Assembly (NCBI GenBank): GCA_017962605.1
Contig: JAGCUY010000198.1
Span: 18,674-82,673 of the forward strand
Direction: 5' to 3'
Length of the DNA stretch: 64,000 nt
Source of the DNA: Kiritimatiellia bacterium
Lineage (GTDB): Bacteria > Verrucomicrobiota > Kiritimatiellia > RFP12 > JAAYLN01
The position numbers were made by a program, and so were the translations under genes. Of this stretch, positions 40,598-47,777 are shown piece after piece (the stretch's first letter is position 1; each line of letters begins with the position of its first letter). The notes under the pieces were generated by a model. That model saw only the letters and a program-made list of their open reading frames with translations. It did no database searches and was not told the DNA's origin.

Positions 40598-41796
40598 ACC
40601 TTTTCATTACTGAACTTTTCAAGAATCCGTTTGTCTATTTTTCGACGGTAATAGCATTCATGGGGTCGATTTGCTTCCATGAATTCTGCCACGCCACTGT
40701 CGCACACCATCTTGGCGACGACACGGCAAGAAATCAAGGGTTCCAAACACTCAACCCCTTCAAGGTCATGGGCTGGAAATCCCTTCTTTGCCTTTTGCTG
40801 TTTGGTTTCAGCTGGGGAGCCGTGCCGGTATTGCCAGAAGACAAAAGCCGATTCCGCAGGTCGGCCATTTCACTTGCCGGCCCTCTTTCAAATTTACTTC
40901 TGCTGTGTCTTTCGTCGTTTGTCCTCCATGTCCTTCGCGGAATGGGGGTTTGGGGAACGGGGAACTTTTCCTATCTTGGAACCTTTGTCATCTTGTTGCT
41001 TTACTCAAATGCAGTCCTCTTCCTGTTAAACATATTACCAATACCTCCGTTAGATGGCTGGGGCACTATTGAACCGTTCTTGCCCGCAACTCTTGTTCCG
41101 TCCCCGGAAAACAAGGGAAGGATTTTCATGGTTTTCATTTATTTCATTTGCTTTCAAAGCGCTTCCTCTGGCCTTTTCGATAAAGGAGTCGAGGCACTTT
41201 TTGAAAGATTCCTCCCAAAGCCAAACGCTGTCGAATCCATGGTTGCACAGGGGAACGAATTCTACGAGGCGGGGGACTTCGGCGAAGCCTACAAAGCCTT
41301 TGCGCAAGCGGCTGAAGAAGGAAGCCCAGAAGGGAGGCTTCTACAAGGGATAATGTTGAGTAATGGGGAAGGGGTAGAGCAAGATTTAAATAAAGCATAC
41401 AAGTTATTGGATGACGAAGAGGTTTTGAAGGCATTTCCAGTGGCTACCCACCATCTTGCGAGTTTACTGCTTTTGGGGGAGGGATGCGACAAGGATGCCA
41501 AACGGGCATTCTCGCTGTTGTCCGACCCTAAAGTGCTGGAAGTGTCTCCCGCCGCACAGTTTCTACTTGGAATTTGCTACTATAGCGGGGAGGGATGCGA
41601 ACAGGATTTCAAGAAGGCCGCAGAACGCATCAAGGCCGCAGCTGATGCCGGGAATGTCGATGCGATGGAGTTTCTTGGCTATCAGAATGGCAAGTATGTC
41701 GATTGCGGAATGCCCCTTGACGAGCTGCTAAGGCAAATGTGGCTGGATTCCCAACAGTCGGATAATCCTGCTAGCGATGCCGAATTCGTCAAATAG
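40594..41796 (+). CDS. Site-2-protease-like M50 peptidase with Sel1 repeats
   Basis: A 400-aa fusion. The N-terminal 210 residues are membrane-embedded, with the zinc motif HEFCH (in ICFHEFCHA, about residue 28), NPF, and the third ligand motif NILPIPPLDGW, as in S2P/M50 intramembrane proteases. The soluble part from about 215 has Sel1-like repeats: DFGEAYKAFAQAAEEGSPEG, DAKRAFSLLSDPKVL and DFKKAAERIKAAADAGN. S2P enzymes release membrane-held regulators by cutting within the membrane. Its start overlaps the RAYT-like gene (ATGA). It sits directly before the HtrA-like protease, which suggests a proteolytic relay. Confidence 0.85.
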   Translation: MNLFITELFKNPFVYFSTVIAFMGSICFHEFCHATVAHHLGDDTARNQGFQTLNPFKVMGWKSLLCLLLFGFSWGAVPVLPEDKSRFRRSAISLAGPLSNLLLLCLSSFVLHVLRGMGVWGTGNFSYLGTFVILLLYSNAVLFLLNILPIPPLDGWGTIEPFLPATLVPSPENKGRIFMVFIYFICFQSASSGLFDKGVEALFERFLPKPNAVESMVAQGNEFYEAGDFGEAYKAFAQAAEEGSPEGRLLQGIMLSNGEGVEQDLNKAYKLLDDEEVLKAFPVATHHLASLLLLGEGCDKDAKRAFSLLSDPKVLEVSPAAQFLLGICYYSGEGCEQDFKKAAERIKAAADAGNVDAMEFLGYQNGKYVDCGMPLDELLRQMWLDSQQSDNPASDAEFVK

Positions 41797-41827
41797 CCTT
41801 GTCAGATTCTCAGTCTGGAATCCGTAT
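41796..41827 (+). promoter_or_regulatory. Shared array promoter motif, site 7
   Basis: TTGTCA 41799-41804, 17 bp, CCGTAT 41822-41827, 47 bp before ATG 41875 of the serine protease gene. It overlaps the stop of the S2P-like gene. Confidence 0.78.
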
Positions 41828-41874
41828 ATAAAGTAAAGGAACTTTTTTTAACAAAAACCATCAGGAGTTAGACA

Positions 41875-43356
41875 ATGAAACAAGCAACAATCACGGCAGC
41901 CCTCCTCGGCGCCGCACTCGCCACCACGGCAACCACCGCCTCCGCCCAGGAGGATGTAATGGAACAGCAGGGGCCAGACCCACTTAACGCAGTCGTTAAA
42001 CTGGAGGTCTCGACTTCAGAAATCAACGAACTCGAACCATGGCGCACGGACCAGGGCGGCGGTGACGGCTCGGGCGTAATCATCGGCGACGGCCGCATCC
42101 TGACTTGCGCCCATTGCGTGTCTGACGCCGCGTTCATCCGCGTCCGCAAGTCCGATGTGGACACCATCTACCACGGCAAGGTCGAGTTCATCGACAACGA
42201 CTGCGACCTGGCGCTCGTGCGCGTTGAGGACCCTTCCTTCATGGCCAACGTCGCGCCTATGGAAATCGGCGAGACTCCTAGAGTGCAGGCCGAGGTCGTG
42301 GCCGTCGGATACCCCAGGGGCGGGCGGCTAATCTCCTTCACCCGCGGAATCGTCTCCCGCATTGAAGACCAGCGCTACTCCCAGTCCTTCCAATTTCTTC
42401 TGGCAATCCAAATCGACGCGGCAATTAATCCCGGCAACAGCGGCGGCCCCGTCCTCGACATGGGGACTGGGGAAATCTGCGGCATCGCCTTCCAAGGCCG
42501 CGATGACGGCGAATCACTGGGCTACATGATCCCCCCGGACATGATCAGGCAGTTCTTCAACGATATCGCCGATGGCCGCATTGACGGCGTGGCGGAGCGG
42601 CGATTCAGCATCAGCGGCATGGAGAGCGAGGCAAGGCGCCGCGCATGCGGCATGAAACCCGAACACACGGGCGTATTCATCACCAACGTCGATCCGTCCA
42701 TTGAGGACGATTCCGTGAAGACTGGCGACATTCTTTTGGAAATCGGCGGGTTCAACATCGCCAACAACGGGAACATCCGCATCGAGGGGAATGAAATCCG
42801 CTCCGTGTTCTGGCCTCTCTACATCCGGCAGATTGGCGAAACCATCCCTGCAAAGGTCCTTCGCAAGGGCGTTGAGACCGATGTGTCGCTTCATGTCTCC
42901 AAACGGAACTGGAAAGTCAGGCCCTACCTTCACGACTTGGAGCCGGACTGGTTCATCACTGGCGGGTTCGTCTTCACGACTTCCTCTTTCAACCTTCTTG
43001 AAAAGCGGGCGCACTACCGCGAAGACCCCGCAGACGAGCAAAGTTCTCCGGGCGAAATGCAGGTCATCCTCTGCTCCGTGTTCGCCGATGCCGCAATCGA
43101 GGGCTACATGGGGTCGGCGGGCCTTCGGCTCGACACGGTGAACGGGGTGAAGGTGCGCAATCTCCGCCACCTTGCGGAGCTGGTTGACGGGTGCGGTGAT
43201 GAGTTCATACGTTTCGGCATGGACGACGATGACCCATGGAACGAGGAAATCATCGTGGACAGGGCGCAGATGCGCGAGGCGACGCCGCGCGTGATGGAGC
43301 GCTACAAGATCCCCTTCGACAGAAGCGAAGACCTCCGCGCGGCGAAAAAACCATAA
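41875..43356 (+). CDS. HtrA/DegS-like trypsin-fold serine protease with PDZ-like domains
   Basis: A 493-aa protein with a signal peptide (AATTATTASAQ). The catalytic triad is visible: His in LTCAHCVSDA (about 78), Asp in DNDCDLALVRVE (about 109) and Ser in NPGNSGGPVLD (about 188). The oxyanion-hole and GIAFQ segments also fit. The C-terminal 250 residues carry two PDZ-like regions (TGVFITNVDPSIEDDSVKTG; GSAGLRLDTVNGVKV). HtrA/DegS proteases sense or degrade misfolded envelope proteins. Expression from site 7 ties it to the array regulon, and the S2P-like gene is directly upstream. Confidence 0.9.
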   Translation: MKQATITAALLGAALATTATTASAQEDVMEQQGPDPLNAVVKLEVSTSEINELEPWRTDQGGGDGSGVIIGDGRILTCAHCVSDAAFIRVRKSDVDTIYHGKVEFIDNDCDLALVRVEDPSFMANVAPMEIGETPRVQAEVVAVGYPRGGRLISFTRGIVSRIEDQRYSQSFQFLLAIQIDAAINPGNSGGPVLDMGTGEICGIAFQGRDDGESLGYMIPPDMIRQFFNDIADGRIDGVAERRFSISGMESEARRRACGMKPEHTGVFITNVDPSIEDDSVKTGDILLEIGGFNIANNGNIRIEGNEIRSVFWPLYIRQIGETIPAKVLRKGVETDVSLHVSKRNWKVRPYLHDLEPDWFITGGFVFTTSSFNLLEKRAHYREDPADEQSSPGEMQVILCSVFADAAIEGYMGSAGLRLDTVNGVKVRNLRHLAELVDGCGDEFIRFGMDDDDPWNEEIIVDRAQMREATPRVMERYKIPFDRSEDLRAAKKP

Positions 43357-43391
43357 ACTGGCAGAATGTGATACTATATCCCCGATGAGAA

Positions 43392-45224
43392 ATGGGTAAG
43401 TCATCGGAAATTGACACAGCGCCATATAGGCGGCTGCGGGAAATAGGATGCGGCGCGTATGGGACGGTCTATCTGGCGACGGGGCCTGACGGCTTCGTCG
43501 CGCTCAAGCTCTGCATTCGCCCGGACGACGGCGACGCGGCCCCCTATTCCCGCGAGCGGCGGGCCCTGGAGTCCTACGTCGCGATGCCGCCCATTGAGGG
43601 GATCGTGGCCATCCGCAAGCTCTTTGTCGCGCCGGACGGGAAATACTTCTACTATGTCATGGACCTCGCGGACGACGAACTTCGCGGCCGCGACATCCTG
43701 CCGGAGAGCTACCGCCCAAAAACTCTCGCGGAAATACTGGAGGCCGAGCGCGCGCTTTCGCTCAAGGCGTCCGTCGCGCTGGCGCTCCGGCTCACCCGGA
43801 CGCTGGTGGCCCTCCAAAGACGCCATCTGGCGCACCGCGACATCAAGCCCGGCAACATCCTGGTGGTTCGGGGCCGCCCAGTTCTCGCAGACATAGGGCT
43901 TCTCACGGACATGCGGCGCGACGACCTCTCCGCAGTCGGCACGAAAGGCTACGCCCCGCCCGAACGGCACGGGCTTCCGTCGGGCGATGTCTTCAGCCTC
44001 GGCCAGACGCTTTACCGCGTCAGCACGGGGCGGGAGATTGACGAACACGGGTTCGCGCCCAGCAAGGAGTCGGATTACGAGGCGCCTTTTTTCGGCCGCT
44101 GGCTGGTCATTCTCGAAAAATCCTGCGCCCAGGACCCCATTCGCCGCTATCGCAGCGCGAAGGGCCTGCTCAAGGACTTGCGCGCCCTCCGCCGGGCAAT
44201 GGTGTTCACGCCCTACTTCAAGGCTGCCGGGATATTCCTCGCCGCAGTGTCACTCATCGGCCTGGCAGTCTGGGGCACTCTCCGCGTGCGTCGCACCCAT
44301 GCCCGCAGGGAGAATATCGAAAAACTGCTCCATGAAAAGACCTTCGTCCTCTCACGGACGGCCTTTGCGACATCTCTGGACGAAACTCTTGCGGGGAATG
44401 TCGATTCCGGGATTGTGGACAGGGTCGTGAATGGCTTCTGGAAGGGGGCGACCCTCTACAACGAGGCCATTGCCGATATCGCCTTCGCCCTCCAGGTGCC
44501 GGAGGACACCGATCTCGTCGGCGAGGCCGAGAGAATCATGCAAGTCCGCCTTGGCGCCGGGGTCGAGGCCGCCATCCGCGAGGAGGCGCGGCGCATCTGC
44601 CGCTATCGCGTCGAATTCACGCAGGACGCCATCGACTCCTTCCGCCTGTACGGGAAGGAGGATGGCTGGGAGCGCTACATGCTTGCCGCCATCCTCGTCG
44701 ATACTGTCCGTGGAGTGGACTTCAACCGCTGCTGCCTTGAGCTGGAGGCGGCGCTCTTCCTTGTGGACGAAGCCATGGCGAATGAAAAAGGGGGCTGGCG
44801 CAAGACGCTCCGCATGAATGCCGGCGACATCCGCGAATACTGGCGCAGGTGCCGCTCAGTCCAGTTCGCCATTCTCGAAGAGCGCATGGCCGAGGCCGTG
44901 GTCCTGACAACGCGCGGTGCATACGCCGACATCGGCTCCACGGACTTCGCAGACCGGCTGGCGGGGGATATCTCGCGCGCCACGGAGATCAAGCGCGATG
45001 AGTTTTACAGCCGGTTCTCGAAGTTGCTGGACGAGGCACGCCTCCTGCTTGCCCAGAATCTGGCGCAAAGATATGGCCAGATGGCCAAAGCCAAGGGGCA
45101 GGCCAAAATGTGGCCGTGGCCGCTTCCAGAAGAGGACGTGGTGCGCATAGTCGAGACGATTGCCCGCCGGACGGGCATCGGGGAGGGGCAGATTCGCCTG
45201 GCTTTCGACAATGCCTGCCGCTAG
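43392..45224 (+). CDS. Transmembrane Ser/Thr protein kinase
   Basis: A 610-aa protein with a cytoplasmic kinase domain (1-275). The glycine loop is REIGCGAYGTVYLA (about 15-28), the lysine is in FVALKLC, the catalytic loop is LAHRDIKPGN (about 147-156), the DFG position reads DIG (in VLADIGLL), and the activation segment end is VGTKGYAPPE. A membrane segment follows (about 276-297, AAGIFLAAVSLIGLAVWG), and then a 310-residue extracytoplasmic or soluble helical domain with no named family. It is convergent with the sigma factor gene, and the two stops overlap in one CTAG. The kinase may phosphorylate the sigma factor or its partners, as known for STK-linked ECF groups. No strong ribosome-binding site precedes the chosen ATG. 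Confidence 0.9.
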   Translation: MGKSSEIDTAPYRRLREIGCGAYGTVYLATGPDGFVALKLCIRPDDGDAAPYSRERRALESYVAMPPIEGIVAIRKLFVAPDGKYFYYVMDLADDELRGRDILPESYRPKTLAEILEAERALSLKASVALALRLTRTLVALQRRHLAHRDIKPGNILVVRGRPVLADIGLLTDMRRDDLSAVGTKGYAPPERHGLPSGDVFSLGQTLYRVSTGREIDEHGFAPSKESDYEAPFFGRWLVILEKSCAQDPIRRYRSAKGLLKDLRALRRAMVFTPYFKAAGIFLAAVSLIGLAVWGTLRVRRTHARRENIEKLLHEKTFVLSRTAFATSLDETLAGNVDSGIVDRVVNGFWKGATLYNEAIADIAFALQVPEDTDLVGEAERIMQVRLGAGVEAAIREEARRICRYRVEFTQDAIDSFRLYGKEDGWERYMLAAILVDTVRGVDFNRCCLELEAALFLVDEAMANEKGGWRKTLRMNAGDIREYWRRCRSVQFAILEERMAEAVVLTTRGAYADIGSTDFADRLAGDISRATEIKRDEFYSRFSKLLDEARLLLAQNLAQRYGQMAKAKGQAKMWPWPLPEEDVVRIVETIARRTGIGEGQIRLAFDNACR

Positions 45225-45841
45225 TGTGCTGCCGCAAGCGCGGGCGGGTGCTCCATGTCTTGCGCTACGGTCTCGAAGAGGTCGGCGAAGCGACCCTTGA
45301 TGCGTTTGCGGATCTGGTAGATGTTGTCACGCGACACCCCGTAGAGGCGGCGGATGGAGTCAATGTCCAGATCCTCGATGACGGAGGCGTGGAATATTGC
45401 GAAGTGGGTGGGGTTGACCATGCCCTGGAGGCGCCGGAGCGTCTCGTCCATCACGGCGCCGCGCCACTCCGACTCGTCGTCCGTGACGGCGGCGGGGTCC
45501 TCGACTGCGTAGAGCTTATCGGTGTCGACCGGGATTTCGGGCCGTGCGCTGCGGGCGCGCAAAAAGTCCCCGATGCGCCAGAGTGTTCGGGTGTAGAGCC
45601 AGGAGCGGAAGCGGCCGCGCGAAGGGTCGAACTTGTCAACATTGCCGACGATGCCGGACATCACGCGTGAGAGGACATCCTTCGCATCGGCGTCGTTCAG
45701 TCCGTGCGAGCGGGCGATTGAGTAGACGTAGCCGGCATACAAGTTGAAGAAGCGTTCCCATCCGGGCTTGTTGGCAGGGTCCTTGACGCCGTCCAGAACG
45801 GACGTGCGCGTCTCTTCATTTTGCCAATGTGGGTAATACAT
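45221..45841 (-). CDS. ECF-like sigma-70 family sigma factor
   Basis: A 206-aa protein. Region 2 is RFFNLYAGYVYSIARSHGLN then DAKDVLSRVM (about 30-63) and GRFRSWLYTRTLWRIGDFL (about 76-94). Region 4 is IEDLDIDSIRRLYGVSRDN followed by IYQIRKRIKGRF (about 152-183), an HTH. There is no SnoaL or other C-terminal extension. The pattern is that of ECF-like sigma factors common in PVC bacteria, often next to Ser/Thr kinases, as here. No anti-sigma factor is evident nearby. Candidate target promoters are the TTGTCA-N16/17-CGTAT sites. Confidence 0.88.
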   Translation of the reverse strand: MYYPHWQNEETRTSVLDGVKDPANKPGWERFFNLYAGYVYSIARSHGLNDADAKDVLSRVMSGIVGNVDKFDPSRGRFRSWLYTRTLWRIGDFLRARSARPEIPVDTDKLYAVEDPAAVTDDESEWRGAVMDETLRRLQGMVNPTHFAIFHASVIEDLDIDSIRRLYGVSRDNIYQIRKRIKGRFADLFETVAQDMEHPPALAAAH

Positions 45842-45877
45842 GGTTTGGCGGGGCGGTTGCCCGATTTCCTTGAGTAA

Positions 45878-45886
45878 ATTATATCA
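45878..45886 (-). promoter_or_regulatory. Extended -10 promoter of the sigma factor gene
   Basis: TGATATAAT on the minus strand, giving a leader of about 30 bp to ATG 45841. It lies 3 bp from site 8 on the other strand, so the two promoters overlap. Confidence 0.55.
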
Positions 45887-45889
45887 CAT

Positions 45890-45918
45890 TTGTCAGTTTG
45901 ACTCCTCTGCATGCGTAT
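45890..45918 (+). promoter_or_regulatory. Shared array promoter motif, site 8 (divergent from the sigma gene)
   Basis: TTGTCA 45890-45895, 17 bp, GCGTAT 45913-45918, facing right into the repeat region before the NudC gene. Confidence 0.62.
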
Positions 45919-45932
45919 TACTTATCCTCCAA

Positions 45933-45990
45933 AAAAAGATGTTTTTCCCCGGCCTCCTCAACGCAAGCGTTACTGAAAAAACATCGTTTT
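45933..45990 (+). other. Long imperfect hairpin with nested stem downstream of site 8
   Basis: GATGTTTTTC (45938-45947) pairs with GAAAAAACATC (45975-45985), with one bulge, and AACGC-AA-GCGTT (45960-45971) is nested in its loop. Two CCTCC stretches (45926, 45954) resemble anti-Shine-Dalgarno sites. It may act as an attenuator or small RNA. Confidence 0.45.
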
Positions 45991-46006
45991 GGCTGATTCC
46001 ATAGTG

Positions 46007-46117
46007 AAACAACCTTGGTTTTTAGACGAGATGTCGCCAAAACAACCTTGGATTTAAGACTAAAAACAGATAAAACAACCTTGGATTTTAGGCGAAATGT
46101 TGCAAAAACAACCTTGT
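46007..46117. repeat. Four direct repeats with exactly 33-bp period
   Basis: AAACAACCTTGG begins at 46007, 46040 and 46073, and AAACAACCTTGT begins at 46106. The intervening 21 bp are AT-rich and partly similar (TTTTAG-C-A-ATGT). The region lies between the sigma and NudC genes. Confidence 0.9.
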
Positions 46118-46165
46118 CAATGGCACTTTGGGCTTTAGGGTGTGATGCGCCTAAAAGGCATCTAA

Positions 46166-46174
46166 TGGTATAAT
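46166..46174 (+). promoter_or_regulatory. Extended -10 promoter of the NudC-like gene
   Basis: TGGTATAAT, about 80 bp before ATG 46254. No clear -35; the four 33-bp repeats lie upstream. Confidence 0.55.
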
Positions 46175-46253
46175 ATTTGCATGATAAAAACGCTGAAAGT
46201 CTTTGCGGTTCATCCGTGAGGGCGGGGCGGACATTGGATAGGAGAGTGGAAGA

Positions 46254-47144
46254 GTGAACAACCTACGCGAAAAGTTCCGCGACCTCGCGCCCGACGAGAA
46301 GCGCGAGGCGTCAAGGGAGCTGGAGATCGGGGAATGGCGCAGGACAAACCGCCACTGCGGCTGCTGCGGCGCTGAGATGAAGCCCCACGACAACCCCTGC
46401 GAGCGGGCGATGGTCTGCCCGGAGTGCGGCTACGCCTCCTATCCCAAAATTGCTCCCGCCGTCATAACCCTCGTCACAAAGGGCGACAAGGTCCTGCTTC
46501 AGCGCAATACCCACTACAAGGGCGTCATCTGGTCGCTCGTCGCGGGGTATGTCGAGGCGGGCGAGAATCTCGAGGAGGCCGTCCGCCGCGAGATACGCGA
46601 GGAGGCGTCAATAGAGGTCAAGGACATCCGCTACTACGGCTCGCGGACTTGGCCCTTCCCGTCCAACATCATGATCGGCTTCCGCGCCGAGTATGCCTCC
46701 GGCGAGCTCACGCCGGACGGCGAGGAGGTCGTGGAATCGGGATGGTTCGACCGCGGCCATCTGCCGGAGATCCCGCGCCCTGGCTCCATCGCCCGGACGA
46801 TGCTCGACGACTGGGTTTCGGAAATGGCGCGACGATTATCTGGAACCCATGGCACGGGTGCCACAAGATCAGCGAGGGCTGCCAGCACTGCTACATGTAT
46901 TTCCTCGACGGCAAGCGCGGCATCGACACCTCCAAGGTATTCCGCACCGCGAACATCGACATGCCGCTTAGACGGACGCGCGACGGCGCCTTCAAGGTCC
47001 CTTCGGGGGTCGAACTGCTCGTCGGGCTTTCAACCGACTTCTTCGTCGAGGAGGCCGACGAGTGGCGCGGCGAAGCCTGGGATGCCATCCGCCGCCGCCC
47101 GGATGTCCTCTTCCGCATCCTCACCAAGCGGGCGTCGCGCCTAG
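46254..47144 (+). CDS. nudC: NudC-like NAD(H) pyrophosphatase (Nudix); frame runs on into the next gene
   Basis: Residues 1-192 are a NudC-type protein. A zinc ribbon has CGCCGAEMKPH and VCPECGYASYPKI, the Nudix box is GYVEAGENLEEAVRREIREE then ASIEV (about 100-124), and the NudC-specific motif appears as SRTWPFPSNIMIGF. It hydrolyses NAD(H) and can remove NAD caps from RNA. After about residue 192 (MARR) the frame passes without stop into out-of-frame sequence of the DUF5131 gene, so the last 100 residues are not meaningful. Either a 2-bp insertion near 46828-46831 breaks a NudC-DUF5131 fusion, or an original stop has been lost. Confidence 0.8.
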   Translation: MNNLREKFRDLAPDEKREASRELEIGEWRRTNRHCGCCGAEMKPHDNPCERAMVCPECGYASYPKIAPAVITLVTKGDKVLLQRNTHYKGVIWSLVAGYVEAGENLEEAVRREIREEASIEVKDIRYYGSRTWPFPSNIMIGFRAEYASGELTPDGEEVVESGWFDRGHLPEIPRPGSIARTMLDDWVSEMARRLSGTHGTGATRSARAASTATCISSTASAASTPPRYSAPRTSTCRLDGRATAPSRSLRGSNCSSGFQPTSSSRRPTSGAAKPGMPSAAARMSSSASSPSGRRA

Positions 47145-47734
47145 CGTCGTGCCTCCCGCCTGACTGGGGCGACGGCTACGAGAATGTCATGCTGCAGGTG
47201 ACGACCGAGAACCAGGCGCGCGCGGACGAGCGGCTTTCGATTCTCCGCGACATCCCCGCCAGGCACAAGGGCTTCATGGCCGCGCCCTTCCTGGGGCCGG
47301 TGGATGCTGAGCAATACCTGGCGACCGGGCAGTTCGAGCAGGTTCTGTGCGGCGGCGAGAACTACGACGGCGCGCGCCCGTGCCACTACGAATGGGTGAA
47401 GAGCCTGAGCGACCAGTGTCGCCGCAACGATGTGACCTTCGACTTCATCGAGACGGGGACGGTGTTCGTCAAGGACGGCAAGACCTACCGCATCCCCGAC
47501 AAGCGGACGCAGAGCCAGCAGGCCTTCCGCTCGGGGCTGAGCTTTGTCGGGAAGCCTGTCCGCTACAAGCTCCGCCATCCCGAGGGGATGCTCTTCGACG
47601 AGCCAATCGTCCTGCACACGCTCGCCTTCCGCGACATCTGCGAAACCTGCGGCTCGCGCCTCACCTGCAACGGCTGCTCCAACTGCGGCGCCTGCGAGCG
47701 CGCCGGCTCGCCCCAGCCGCAATCCGAGGAATAG
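46826..47734 (+). pseudogene. DUF5131 (phage Gp37/Gp68-like) gene without its own start codon
   Basis: The reading frame gives NGATIIWNPWHGCHKISEGC then QHCY, a perfect DUF5131 N terminus, followed by SVGLSTDF-like text (VGLSTDFFVEEADEWR), RILTKRA, VTTENQARADERL, LCGGENYDGARP and a Cys-rich tail (CETCGSRLTCNGCSNCGAC). No ATG, GTG or TTG lies within 80 bp upstream in frame. ATG 46824 would be in frame only if 2 bp of CGCG at 46828-46831 were absent, giving M-A-T-I-I-W-N-P-W. The protein family often has radical-SAM-like CxxxC..C cysteines. Function unknown. Confidence 0.75.
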
Positions 47735-47777
47735 ACACCATTCACCAAACACCCTTTTCTCCATCAAGGCGGCTTCC

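Noticed and set aside
43360..43392. Array promoter before the kinase gene
   Set aside because: The upstream sequence contains no TTGTCA/CGTAT pair at the required spacing; it is probably cotranscribed with the protease gene.
46007..46117. Could the 33-bp repeats be a CRISPR array?
   Set aside because: Only a 12-bp core is conserved, the 21-bp intervals are similar to each other rather than unique spacers, and no cas gene is present.
46114..46137. Array promoter motif in the fourth 33-bp repeat (TTGTCA at 46114)
   Set aside because: At 17 bp the right half reads AGGGTG instead of (A/C)CGTAT.
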